This document shows, one piece after another, positions 25,782 to 34,230 of a stretch of 64,000 bases of DNA. Source of the stretch: Devosia sp. (GTDB lineage Bacteria; Pseudomonadota; Alphaproteobacteria; Rhizobiales; Devosiaceae). Both the position numbers and the translations under genes were made by a program. How positions within the stretch are numbered: the first letter of the stretch is position 1; every line of letters starts with the position of its first letter. The stretch is from NCBI GenBank assembly GCA_028290665.1, contig JAQGJK010000021.1, positions 1 through 64,000 of the forward strand, given 5' to 3'. The notes beneath the pieces were generated by a model. It did no database searches and was not told where the DNA came from. It saw only the letters and a program-made list of their open reading frames with translations.

Positions 25782-26975
25782 TCAGCTGAGCTTTTCTAGC
25801 GAGAGATTTCGCAGAATGCACCCCTCGTTGCCCTCGGCGCTAATCGAAAAGCCCTGCGGAGTAGGCGAAATCACGCAGGTCATTGGGAATTGAGCGGTAC
25901 CGACTGGCCCGGCAGCATCCGTAAGAGTCAGGTTGGCTCCCTCGATCTCGTAGCTGCCAGAGACCAAGTCTTGGGGCGCACTCGGCAGCACCCCTTGGCT
26001 CAGGGTGAAGGTGCCATCTGCCTCGAAATTTGCTGACAAAAGTCGACCATTTGACAACGCTGCGACGTATCGACCAGGCGCGAACCCTGCTTCCACAGTC
26101 GCTGCCATGCTCGTCGTCTCTTCTTGCGCTACCCCAATCTGCCGTTCGAGCTCAGCCAGATCCGTGCCACGCTCGGCAAGCGTATCGGTGAGCGCGATTA
26201 TCTGATCCTGCAGCAGAGCGCGCTGTTGGTCCGAACTCGCAACCTCTTCACTCAGGCTGGTCCGGCGTACCTCAAGTTCGGCGATTGCCGCTTCGAGCTT
26301 ACCTCGACTGTCGGCGAGTTCGGCTTCGGCTTGGCGCGCTTCAGCAATTTTCAGTTGCGCATCGGACTCCGCCTCGCGAGCCTCCTGCAATCGTCGCTCA
26401 AGGTCGGCCACTTGCTCTGCACTGGTGGATGTCTCTTCGTTAAGCTGAGCGAGTGTTTCACGTACGCCTGCCTCTTCAGAGCGAGCAGCCTCGAGGCGAC
26501 CACCCACGTCGGCCAGCTCAGCTGAACGCTGGGAAATTTCGCTCTCGACTGTGACTAGTTCAGCTCTCCGGCCTTCCAGATCCTGGCTGACAGTGCCTAG
26601 CTCCGTCTGAGCGCTTTCCAGTTCGCCACGCCGCGTTTCGAGTGCAGCAACCACTTCCGCGAGCTGGTTTTCAGCAACACTTCGATCGGCTGCCGCTGTA
26701 GTGCTGCCGGCCACCAGTTGCGCCCGTTGCGCCTCGAGAGTCGCAATCTCTTGAGTGAGCGCCTCGAGGCTCCCTGAGGCACTATCGCGCGCCTGCAGTT
26801 CCTGAGTGAGCTGGTTTTCCCGACCGACGAGTTCGCTTATGCGCGTCTCTGCCTGCCTCTGACTCCCGCTGGAGGAAATCCAGACGATCAAAAGCCCAAG
26901 CCACCCCAAAACCGCTAATCCCGCGAGGAGGAGAAACCAAGGGTCGCGCATGCGTATCGAAAGTGAGTTTGCCAT
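25782..26975 (-). CDS. Membrane-anchored coiled-coil protein
   Basis: A 397-residue protein in three parts. An N-terminal helix ('WFLLLAGLAVLGWLGLLIVWI', about 13-33) anchors it. Residues about 36-285 form a long, Ala/Glu/Gln/Leu-rich coiled coil. A C-terminal beta-rich domain of about 100 residues ('AALSNGRLLSANFEADGTFTL' and on) resembles small lipocalin-like or META-type domains. The coil probably spans the periplasm and places the end domain at a distance. No partner genes are adjacent. Function unknown. Confidence 0.75.
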   Translation of the reverse strand: MANSLSIRMRDPWFLLLAGLAVLGWLGLLIVWISSSGSQRQAETRISELVGRENQLTQELQARDSASGSLEALTQEIATLEAQRAQLVAGSTTAAADRSVAENQLAEVVAALETRRGELESAQTELGTVSQDLEGRRAELVTVESEISQRSAELADVGGRLEAARSEEAGVRETLAQLNEETSTSAEQVADLERRLQEAREAESDAQLKIAEARQAEAELADSRGKLEAAIAELEVRRTSLSEEVASSDQQRALLQDQIIALTDTLAERGTDLAELERQIGVAQEETTSMAATVEAGFAPGRYVAALSNGRLLSANFEADGTFTLSQGVLPSAPQDLVSGSYEIEGANLTLTDAAGPVGTAQFPMTCVISPTPQGFSISAEGNEGCILRNLSLEKLS

Positions 26976-27306
26976 AGCTCAAGCTAGCAACATCGTGCGC
27001 TAGCTGTCTATCCTCGTGCCTTGCTCTTGGTCAGGAATGGAGTACGGCGTTTAGCGAGGCTTCATCCATCCTCCGGCTAGGCCCCAGGCCGGCGGGCGAA
27101 GCTTGAAGGAGATCGTGCAGCCAATGCCGCAATCGATCATGTGCAACCTATAACTGGCTATGCTCGGTTGTTCAGAAAGGCCGCGGTGGAGTGCCTGTTG
27201 AGCCTGACCGGCCCGACGGCCTGCGACGGCCCTCAGCAATAAGCTGCCCTTGCCGACTATCTTCGTCTGTCGGGGCCTCGCGCGACGAACACAGCGCCAG
27301 CTGGCG
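26976..27306. other. Gene-free stretch with possible remnant
   Basis: About 330 bases. A minus-strand frame (27051-27353) reads through the region and overlaps the end of the aldo/keto reductase; its tail 'SYRLHMIDCGIGCTISFKL' looks somewhat protein-like, but there is no ribosome binding site and I cannot name a family. Confidence 0.3.
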
Positions 27307-28137
27307 TTAGAGCTCCTCGTGCGTGGCAGGATTGCCGTCGAACAGGCGGCCATTGGAGCGGGTCAGTTCTCCGATAAGGCGCATATCGCTGTCGTCGAGC
27401 GCAAAATCCTCAACCTGCAGATTTTCAACCCGCCGTGACGGCGTTGCAGATTTCGGAATCGGCAGCACATCGAGTTCAAGGTGCCAGCGTAGAACCACCT
27501 GGGCCGGGGTGCGGTCGTGCTTTTGCGCCACTTCGAGAATGTTGGCCTCCGTCAGCAGTGACATCCCCTTCCCGAGCGGCGTCCAGGCCTGCGAGAGGAT
27601 CCCCCTGGCTTCATTTGCTTCGCGCTGTTCTGCCTGGTTGAAATAGGGATGGAGCTCGATCTGATTGACGCTCGGCGCCACGCCGGTCTTTTCGATCAGT
27701 CGGTCAAGGTGCTCGGGCAGAAAGTTCGACACCCCGATTGACCGGAGCAGGCCGCGCTCGCGCGCTTCGATCATCGCCTCCCAAGCCTCGAGGAACAGGT
27801 CCTGGCTGGGGTTTGGCCAATGGATCAGATAGAGGTCCAGGTAGTCGAGCCCCGTTCGCAGCACCGACTCCTCGATGGCCGTGATCGCAGCCGCCTTACG
27901 ATGATGGCGTCCGGGGAGCTTGGAGGTAACGCGCACGTCCTCGCGCGGAACGCCTGACTGGCGCACGGCACGACCGACGGCACCCTCGTTTTCGTAATTG
28001 ACTGCCGAGTCCAACAGCCGGTAGCCCTCGTGAAGCGCCGCTGCCATGGCCTCTGCACCGGCAATTCCTCGCAAGGCATAAGTGCCGAGCCCCACTGCTG
28101 GAAGTGTCGTGCCGTCATTCAATGTATGTAGGTTCAT
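27307..28137 (-). CDS. Aldo/keto reductase
   Basis: A 276-residue NADPH-dependent oxidoreductase with the AKR fold. The catalytic tetrad is complete (Asp43, Tyr48, Lys73, His106), and the pattern 'GYRLLDSAVNYENEGAVG' with 'LIHWPNP' places it among the 2,5-diketogluconate-reductase-like enzymes. The cofactor segment 'PIPKSATPSRR' is present. It is divergent from the HMG-CoA reductase operon across 267 bases, so both promoters probably lie there. Real substrate unknown. Confidence 0.93.
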   Translation of the reverse strand: MNLHTLNDGTTLPAVGLGTYALRGIAGAEAMAAALHEGYRLLDSAVNYENEGAVGRAVRQSGVPREDVRVTSKLPGRHHRKAAAITAIEESVLRTGLDYLDLYLIHWPNPSQDLFLEAWEAMIEARERGLLRSIGVSNFLPEHLDRLIEKTGVAPSVNQIELHPYFNQAEQREANEARGILSQAWTPLGKGMSLLTEANILEVAQKHDRTPAQVVLRWHLELDVLPIPKSATPSRRVENLQVEDFALDDSDMRLIGELTRSNGRLFDGNPATHEEL

Positions 28138-28274
28138 TGCCCAGCTTTCCGTGTGCGCACCCTGTGAAGCATCACAACGCGGGCCGGTAAATAGGATGAT
28201 GGGCTTAGCGGGGCCTCACGCTGTCAATGGCAACGTTGGGGCCGTAAGCGCAATAACGGCTTTTGGTGGCCGGG

Positions 28275-28289
28275 TGTCCATGGTGGACA
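28275..28289. promoter_or_regulatory. Inverted repeat in the AKR / HMG-CoA reductase gap
   Basis: TGTCCA-TGG-TGGACA is a perfect 6-3-6 inverted repeat in the middle of the divergent intergenic region, a suitable place for an operator serving both promoters. No regulator gene lies nearby. Chance occurrence cannot be excluded. Confidence 0.3.
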
Positions 28290-28341
28290 TTGGGCCTACG
28301 GTTGGGCTGATGACAGACACCGGACTGCCAGCCGACGCCCG

Positions 28342-28351
28342 TGAACGTTCA
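28342..28351. promoter_or_regulatory. 10-bp palindrome upstream of the HMG-CoA reductase gene
   Basis: TGAACGTTCA is a perfect palindrome about 55 bases before the start of the biosynthetic operon. It could be an operator near the promoter. Support is positional only. Confidence 0.28.
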
Positions 28352-28404
28352 GGTGAATATCTGTAAGCCATTTCTTTGCCTTTCGGTGCAAAGCGCCGCG
28401 GAAA

Positions 28405-29733
28405 GTGAGTATGACTTTCCCGCACGGCCACGGGCTCCGGGAGACGCAGCTGACCAATCTCATTCCCGCCACGGTACTGCGCATGCTGCTGCTGCTGCGC
28501 GCACGCTCCGAAAGCACCGATTTCTCCCAGCGACTCACGGCTCCGGTCGACAATGCCCTGCCGCCGCGCATCCGGCCGCGGCAGCGGGCAAGTGCGGATT
28601 CGGCGCGCGGGCTGTGGGCGCAGTTGCGCGAGCATGGACATGCTTCGGCAATCGATGAGCAGGCTATTGCGGACCCGGCCAGTCTTGATCTGGCGGAAGC
28701 CTATGGCCGTAATATCGAGAGTTTCATCGGCACGGTGAAAGTGCCGCTGGGTGTGGTCGGGCCCCTGCGCATCAACGGCCTCAATGCGCATGGCGATTAT
28801 TACGTGCCGCTGGCGACCACCGAGGCAGCGCTCGTTGCCTCTTATGGGCGCGGCGCCGAGGTCGCGGCTCAGGCGGGCGGTATTACTTCGGCGATGATCG
28901 GTGAGGGCGTGTTGCGGACGCCGGCCTTCGTGTTTCGCGACATGCTCGAAGCCGGCATCTTCATCAACTGGGTCGCCCAAAATGTCGACGCGTTGAAGAC
29001 GGCTGCCGAGGCGACAACACACCACGGCAAGCTGATCACCATCGAGCCCTTCATGGACAGCGACATCGTGTTCCTCATCTGCCGCTATACGACCGGCGAT
29101 GCGGCGGGGCAGAACATGGTGACGGTAGCGACCGAGGCGCTGTGCGCCCATATCGTCGCGCATATGCCGGCCGCGCCTCGGCATTGGTTCATCGAAGGCA
29201 ATTTCTCCGGCGACAAGAAAGCCTCCTATCTGGGGCTGCATATGGGACGGGGCCGCAAGGTCACGGCGAGCGTTGAACTGGCCGACGCGCTGATCCGCAA
29301 ATGGCTGCATGTCGAGCCCGAGGCGATGCTGGCCTATGGTCGCGTCGCTGCCCTGGGGTCGACGCTGAGCGGACAGCTTGGTGCCCAGGCGCATTATGCC
29401 AATGGACTTGCCGCCTTCTATATCGCCACCGGCCAAGACGCCGCCTGCGTTGCCGAGTCCGCTGTCGGTTTCACCCGGGCCGAACGGCGCGACGGCGGCG
29501 TGTTCTTCTCGGTGACCATGCCCAATATCGTCGTTGGTTCGGTCGGCGGCGGCACCGGCTTGCCCAGTCAGGCCGCAGCGCTCGGCATTATGGGCCTTCG
29601 GGGCGAAGGCAAGGCGGCAGCCCTAGCTGAGGTAGTTGGCGCACTCTGCCTGTGCGGCGAAATCTCCATCATCGCCGCCATCGCGGCCGGGCATTTCACC
29701 CGCGCCCATGCCAAGCTGGCACGGCTGCGATGA
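28405..29733 (+). CDS. Hydroxymethylglutaryl-CoA reductase family protein
   Basis: A 442-residue protein of the HMG-CoA reductase family, which reduces an acyl-CoA to the alcohol with two NAD(P)H. The catalytic set is present by alignment to known motifs: Glu140 ('LATTEAALVAS'), Lys271 ('GDKKAS'), Asp345 ('GQDAAC') and His435 ('GHFTRAH'), plus 'GSVGGGTGLPSQ' and the dinucleotide-site 'GDAAGQNM'. The N-terminal 60 residues are extra and lack membrane helices. It leads a seven-gene overlapping operon that has no other mevalonate genes, so its substrate may not be HMG-CoA. The start may be GTG 28405 or ATG 28411. Confidence 0.88.
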   Translation: MSMTFPHGHGLRETQLTNLIPATVLRMLLLLRARSESTDFSQRLTAPVDNALPPRIRPRQRASADSARGLWAQLREHGHASAIDEQAIADPASLDLAEAYGRNIESFIGTVKVPLGVVGPLRINGLNAHGDYYVPLATTEAALVASYGRGAEVAAQAGGITSAMIGEGVLRTPAFVFRDMLEAGIFINWVAQNVDALKTAAEATTHHGKLITIEPFMDSDIVFLICRYTTGDAAGQNMVTVATEALCAHIVAHMPAAPRHWFIEGNFSGDKKASYLGLHMGRGRKVTASVELADALIRKWLHVEPEAMLAYGRVAALGSTLSGQLGAQAHYANGLAAFYIATGQDAACVAESAVGFTRAERRDGGVFFSVTMPNIVVGSVGGGTGLPSQAAALGIMGLRGEGKAAALAEVVGALCLCGEISIIAAIAAGHFTRAHAKLARLR

Positions 29734-30680
29734 CACTGGCAGCGTCGCATCCCGAGGCCGGCGGGAGCCTTTGGCGCCGACTCTGGCTCTATCAGGCGGA
29801 ACGCTTTCCGCTGGGAAAGACGGCAGTGTTGCTGGCGGCCTTCTCTGCCTCGAGCATCAGCCTCTCTGCGCACCTGGCCGGCCGGCCGCTACCGGATTGG
29901 GGTGTGTTCGTCGCCGCCTGGCTGGTCGCCATCATTTTCCTCTTTCAGCTCCGCGCCTGCGATGAGTTCAAGGACCTGGAGGATGACCGGCTGTATCGAC
30001 CCGAGCGGCCCATCCCCTCCGGTCTCGTCAGCCTGCGCCTGATCCTGTCGCTGGCCGCTCTGGCGGCCCTCCTCGCCATCGGCCTCACCCTCGCCATCAC
30101 GCCGATGCTGTTGTTGCCGCTGGCGCTGATCTGGGTCTGGCTGGGCCTGATGACGGCGGAGTTCTTCGTCCCCGCCTGGCTCAAGGCGCGGCCATTTTTC
30201 TACCTCGTCTCGCATATGGCCATCATGGCCTTTATCGATCTCTACCTCACCGGTGCCGAGTGGGTCCCGCATGGATGGCTGCCGCCTGCCGGCATGTGGG
30301 CCTTTCTGGCGCTGAGCCTCGTCAATGGCTGCGTGCTGGAAATCGGCCGCAAGACCTGGGCGCCAGCCAGCGAAAAGGCTGGCGTCGAAACCTATTCGTC
30401 CCTCCTTGGCCCGACCCGTTCGGCCCAGCTGTGGCTTGTCGTAGGGGCGCTTGCGTGGCTGCTGCTGCTGTCCATCGGCTTCCTCGTCGGTGCGCCGCTA
30501 ACGATTGGCGGCGTCAGTGCTGTCCTGCTTGCTGTCATGGCTGCCACGGTGTGGCGCTTCATCGGCGACCCGACTGCAGACGGTCAGCGCCGCATCGATG
30601 GTTTTGCCGGTATCTGGGTACTCGCCTGCTATCTACTCGCCGGCGCTGTGCCGTTGCTGCCCGCTGGACTGACGCCGTGA
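29730..30680 (+). CDS. UbiA-family prenyltransferase
   Basis: A 316-residue membrane protein with about eight hydrophobic helices. The first Asp-rich motif reads 'RACDEFKDLEDD' (Asp78, Asp82), where diphosphate-magnesium binds; the second is weaker, 'EIGRKTWAPASEKAGVETY', with Glu instead of the usual Asp. UbiA enzymes move a prenyl chain onto an aromatic, polyol or glycerol-phosphate acceptor. The ATG overlaps the previous stop (ATGA), so the track's longer start at 29652 is rejected. The altered second motif suggests an unusual acceptor. Confidence 0.82.
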   Translation: MTLAASHPEAGGSLWRRLWLYQAERFPLGKTAVLLAAFSASSISLSAHLAGRPLPDWGVFVAAWLVAIIFLFQLRACDEFKDLEDDRLYRPERPIPSGLVSLRLILSLAALAALLAIGLTLAITPMLLLPLALIWVWLGLMTAEFFVPAWLKARPFFYLVSHMAIMAFIDLYLTGAEWVPHGWLPPAGMWAFLALSLVNGCVLEIGRKTWAPASEKAGVETYSSLLGPTRSAQLWLVVGALAWLLLLSIGFLVGAPLTIGGVSAVLLAVMAATVWRFIGDPTADGQRRIDGFAGIWVLACYLLAGAVPLLPAGLTP

Positions 30681-33133
30681 CCGGTGCGCTCTTTGCCATG
30701 GATTCTGGGCAGGGTGCCGACAGCGTCGGCGGCAAGGCGGCCGTGCTGATGCAACTGGTCGCCAAGGGCTTCGATATCCCCGCCTTCCTGTCGTTGACGC
30801 CGGATGCTTTCGTTGACGGCATCCTCGCGGCGGATCACGTTTCAGCTCTCATACAGCAACTGCCGCTCCTTGGCCCTGGCCCCTACGCAGTTCGCTCCTC
30901 GGGGCGCGATGAAGACGGTCAAAGTAATTCTCACGCCGGGCAATTCCTTTCGGTGCTGGACGTCGCCGCCGGTGACGTCCCGGTCGCTGCCGCACGTGTG
31001 TGGCGCAGCGGCCTTGCCGACAATGTCGCGGAGTATCGCAACGTGCAGGGGCTGGCAGGGGATGGCGGGGCGCCGGCTGTGCTGATCCAGCAAATGGTCG
31101 ATGCCCGCTGTGCCGGCGTGGCCTTCACCGCCGACCCGGTCAGCGGTCGCACCGACCGTATCGTCGTCTCGGCCATTGCCGGCCTAGCCGATCGTCTGGT
31201 CGGCGGCGAGGAGGATGGCGAGACCTACAGCATCGACAAGGCCACTGGCGCCACGCTGGAACAGCCCGAGGCGCCGATCCTGGTGCCTGCCGATCTCGTC
31301 GCGTTGCATCGATTGGGCCGGCAGCTTGAAGCCGCGCTGGGCGGACCACAGGATTTTGAATGGGCCATCGAGGGTTCGCGGCTGCGCCTGCTGCAGGCCC
31401 GTCCGATCACTACGGCCCTGCTCGCGCCAGCCATTGTCGACGAGCATCTGCTGGTGTTCGACAATTCCAACATCGTCGAAAGCTATCCCGGCCTTGTCTC
31501 GCCGCTGACCTATAGCTTCGCGCAATACGCCTATTCACGGGTCTACCGCGCCTTTGTTCGCGTCGTGGGGGTTGGCGAAGACACGGTTCGCGACAATGCC
31601 GCCGTGTTCGACAACATGCTCTCGCGGATTGATGGAAGGGTCTATTACAACCTCGGCAACTGGTATCGGGCGCTGGCCCTGCTCCCAGGATTTTCCATCA
31701 ATCGTGGCTTCATGGAAACCATGATGGGCGTCAACGAGAAGCTGCCGCCCGATTTCGTGACCGCCATGGCGCCGTCGCCCGCCGGGTCGATGGCCAAGGC
31801 GCGCGAGTGGCTGCGCCTCGGGGGCGTGGCCGTGCGGCTGCTGTGGGCGGCGCTCCGGCTCGATGGCACGATCAAGGACTTCTACCGCCGCCTCAATGCC
31901 GCGCTGGCCGAGCCGGCTGCCAGTTACGACCGACTGCCCACCTCGGCCCTTGCAATGCGCTATCGTCGCATCGAGGCCGATCTGCTCGATCGTTGGGACG
32001 CGCCGCTGATTAACGACTTCCTTTGCATGATTGCCTTCGGCGCCTCCCGCAACCTGCTGGAGCGCTGGGGTGGTCCCGCCGGCCTCGAACTGCATAACGA
32101 GGCCATGATCGGGCAAGGGGATATGATTTCAGCCGAACCGGCCCGCCGCATCCAGGCCATGGGACGCCTTGCCACACGAGATGCGGCGCTGATCGAGGCG
32201 CTTGCCGAGGGCAAGGGCCATCTATTGGCGACCAGCCCAACGCTCCAGCAGTCCGTGGTCGACTATCTCGACAAATTTGCCGAGCGCTGCACCGAGGAAC
32301 TCAAGCTCGAAAGCGTGACGTTGGACCGCGATCCATCCCCGCTGTATCGGGCCATCGCCGCCGCGGCCACAGCGCCCGCGGTGCGGTCCGAACCGGCACC
32401 GGCGGCGATCACGCTCGGGACGCTCCTCGCCGGCAAGCCAGTGCGGCGGAGGCTGGCTGGCTTCGCACTGGGCTGGGCCAAGCGCCGCGTGCGCGACCGC
32501 GAGAACCTGCGCTTCGAGCGCACCCGCATCTTTGGTCGCGCCCGTAGTCTGCTCCGTGCCGTCGGCCGCCAATTCCACGCCCAAGGGCTGATCGAGGCCG
32601 GTGACGACGTGTTCTTCCTCACCATCGGCGAGGTGTTGGGCGCAATCGAGGGCTTCGCGGTGGATTCCGACCTTGCCGCCATTGTCCGTCTGCGCAAAGC
32701 CGAGACGGAAGCGGCTGCCGCGCGTCCCGAGCCCGGCGAGCGCCTTTTGGTGCGCGGCGGCGCCGTCGCCGGCCTGCGATCGCGTCCTGCCGCTGCCGTT
32801 CGCCCCATCGATACCGCGACCACTCGAAGCGGCACCGGCTGCAGCGCTGGCAAGATCACCGCCGTGGCGCGCGTGGTGCGCGACCCACGGGCGCAGGGCC
32901 TGCAGCGCGGCGAGATTCTCGTGGCGCGCCACACCGATCCGGGCTGGATCGCCATTTTCAGCAATGCCGCAGCGATCGTCGTCGAGCGGGGCAGTCTCCT
33001 GTCGCATTCGGCAATCGTGGCGCGCGAACTGGGCATTCCCTGCGTAGTGGGCCTCAAAGGCGCCATGGACTGGATCGAGGACGGCCAGACCATCGAGGTC
33101 GACGGCGCCACAGGCCAGGTGAGGAAACTCTGA
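30677..33133 (+). CDS. PEP synthase / pyruvate-phosphate-dikinase-like phosphotransferase
   Basis: An 818-residue protein from GTG 30677, which overlaps the UbiA stop as GTGA; the 139 earlier residues in the ORF track are out of context. It has an N-terminal ATP-grasp/PEP-pyruvate-binding domain ('GGKAAVLMQLVAKGFDIP', 'RSSGRDEDG', 'CAGVAFTADPVSG'), a long helical middle starting 'FDNSNIVESYPGLVSPLT', and a C-terminal swivelling phosphohistidine domain ('GSLLSHSAIVAREL', His777). The PEP/pyruvate TIM barrel of true PEP synthase is not evident. This resembles the rifampin-phosphotransferase layout, so it may phosphorylate a small molecule or lipid. Confidence 0.82.
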   Translation: MTGALFAMDSGQGADSVGGKAAVLMQLVAKGFDIPAFLSLTPDAFVDGILAADHVSALIQQLPLLGPGPYAVRSSGRDEDGQSNSHAGQFLSVLDVAAGDVPVAAARVWRSGLADNVAEYRNVQGLAGDGGAPAVLIQQMVDARCAGVAFTADPVSGRTDRIVVSAIAGLADRLVGGEEDGETYSIDKATGATLEQPEAPILVPADLVALHRLGRQLEAALGGPQDFEWAIEGSRLRLLQARPITTALLAPAIVDEHLLVFDNSNIVESYPGLVSPLTYSFAQYAYSRVYRAFVRVVGVGEDTVRDNAAVFDNMLSRIDGRVYYNLGNWYRALALLPGFSINRGFMETMMGVNEKLPPDFVTAMAPSPAGSMAKAREWLRLGGVAVRLLWAALRLDGTIKDFYRRLNAALAEPAASYDRLPTSALAMRYRRIEADLLDRWDAPLINDFLCMIAFGASRNLLERWGGPAGLELHNEAMIGQGDMISAEPARRIQAMGRLATRDAALIEALAEGKGHLLATSPTLQQSVVDYLDKFAERCTEELKLESVTLDRDPSPLYRAIAAAATAPAVRSEPAPAAITLGTLLAGKPVRRRLAGFALGWAKRRVRDRENLRFERTRIFGRARSLLRAVGRQFHAQGLIEAGDDVFFLTIGEVLGAIEGFAVDSDLAAIVRLRKAETEAAAARPEPGERLLVRGGAVAGLRSRPAAAVRPIDTATTRSGTGCSAGKITAVARVVRDPRAQGLQRGEILVARHTDPGWIAIFSNAAAIVVERGSLLSHSAIVARELGIPCVVGLKGAMDWIEDGQTIEVDGATGQVRKL

Positions 33134-34230
33134 TGGCGGAAGCCGATATCGCCGGTCGCGCGCGCTTCGACGCCATCCGCTACGCCCAGCTTTGGGAGGA
33201 TGCCGATGTGTTGGTCGATGCCCTCGCAACGCCACCCGGCGCGACATTGGTCTCCATCGCCTCGGCTGGCGACAATGCGCTGGCCATGCTGCTGCTCGAC
33301 CCGGCCCGCGTCGTCACCATCGACCTGTCGCTGGCGCAGATCGCCTGCCTTGCCATTCGCATCGCTGCCTATCGCTGCCTCGATCATGCGGGTTTTCTCG
33401 AACTGATGGGCTCGCGCCCGTCATCGCGACGCGGCGAATTGCTCGACACGGTAGCCCGCGGGCTCGACGCGACCGACCAGGCATTCTGGGCGGAGCGGCG
33501 CGGTGGGGTCATCCGCTATGGTCTGGGGGGTGTCGGCAAGTTCGAGAACTATTTCCGCATCTTCCGCACCTATCTGCTGCCACTGGCGCAAAGCCGGTCC
33601 ACCATCGACGAAGTGTTCCGCACGAAGCCGAAGCCTGAGCGCGCAGCGTTCTTTGATCGTCGCTGGAACAACTGGCGCTGGCAACTGACGCTCAAGCTGT
33701 TCTTTTCCAATTTCGTCATGGGTCGGCTGGGGCGCGACCCGGCCTTCTTCGATCATGTCGAGGGCAGCCTTGCCGACCATGTCGCGCGGCAATTGCGCCA
33801 TGCCGGTGTCGATCTCGATCCGGCCGACAACCCATATCTGCACTGGATTCTCAAGGGGACACACGGCACGGCACTGCCCTTGGCCTGGCGGCCGGAGCAT
33901 TTCGCGACCATCCGTTCGCGCCTCGACCGGCTGGAACTGCGGTGCGGCGCGCTTGAGGCTTTCGTGGCCACCGGCGAGACAGCCGATGGCTTCAACCTCT
34001 CCGATATCTTCGAGTATATGCCAACCGACATTTTTACCTCGGTCTATGGCTCCATCCTTGGTGCGGCGAATCCCGGGGCCCGGTTGGTCTACTGGAACAT
34101 GATGGTGCCCCGCCGCGTGCCCCCGGCTTTTGCCGATCGCGTCGAGCGCCTCGTGGCCGTGGAGACTACGGGTCGGGCCGCGGACAAAGCATTCTTTTAT
34201 TCCGATTTCGTGGTGGAGCGGGTGCGGTGA
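33133..34230 (+). CDS. BtaA-like (DUF3419) aminocarboxypropyl transferase
   Basis: A 365-residue protein of the DUF3419 family. Its best known member, BtaA, moves the 3-amino-3-carboxypropyl group of S-adenosylmethionine to diacylglycerol in betaine-lipid synthesis. Family traits include 'YAQLWEDADVLVDAL', the SAM-site-like 'IASAGDNALAML' with 'VVTIDLSLAQIACL', and 'FNLSDIFEYMP' late in the chain. No BtaB N-methylase is adjacent, so a betaine lipid is not implied; the acceptor may be a prenyl or glycerol lipid made by this operon. Start and stop overlap neighbours (TGATG, GTGA). Confidence 0.82.
   Translation: MAEADIAGRARFDAIRYAQLWEDADVLVDALATPPGATLVSIASAGDNALAMLLLDPARVVTIDLSLAQIACLAIRIAAYRCLDHAGFLELMGSRPSSRRGELLDTVARGLDATDQAFWAERRGGVIRYGLGGVGKFENYFRIFRTYLLPLAQSRSTIDEVFRTKPKPERAAFFDRRWNNWRWQLTLKLFFSNFVMGRLGRDPAFFDHVEGSLADHVARQLRHAGVDLDPADNPYLHWILKGTHGTALPLAWRPEHFATIRSRLDRLELRCGALEAFVATGETADGFNLSDIFEYMPTDIFTSVYGSILGAANPGARLVYWNMMVPRRVPPAFADRVERLVAVETTGRAADKAFFYSDFVVERVR

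Noticed and set aside
32222-33387. Long minus-strand ORFs opposite the phosphotransferase gene
   Set aside because: Both (341 and 374 residues) mirror the high-GC coding pattern of the plus-strand operon and contain no recognisable domain.
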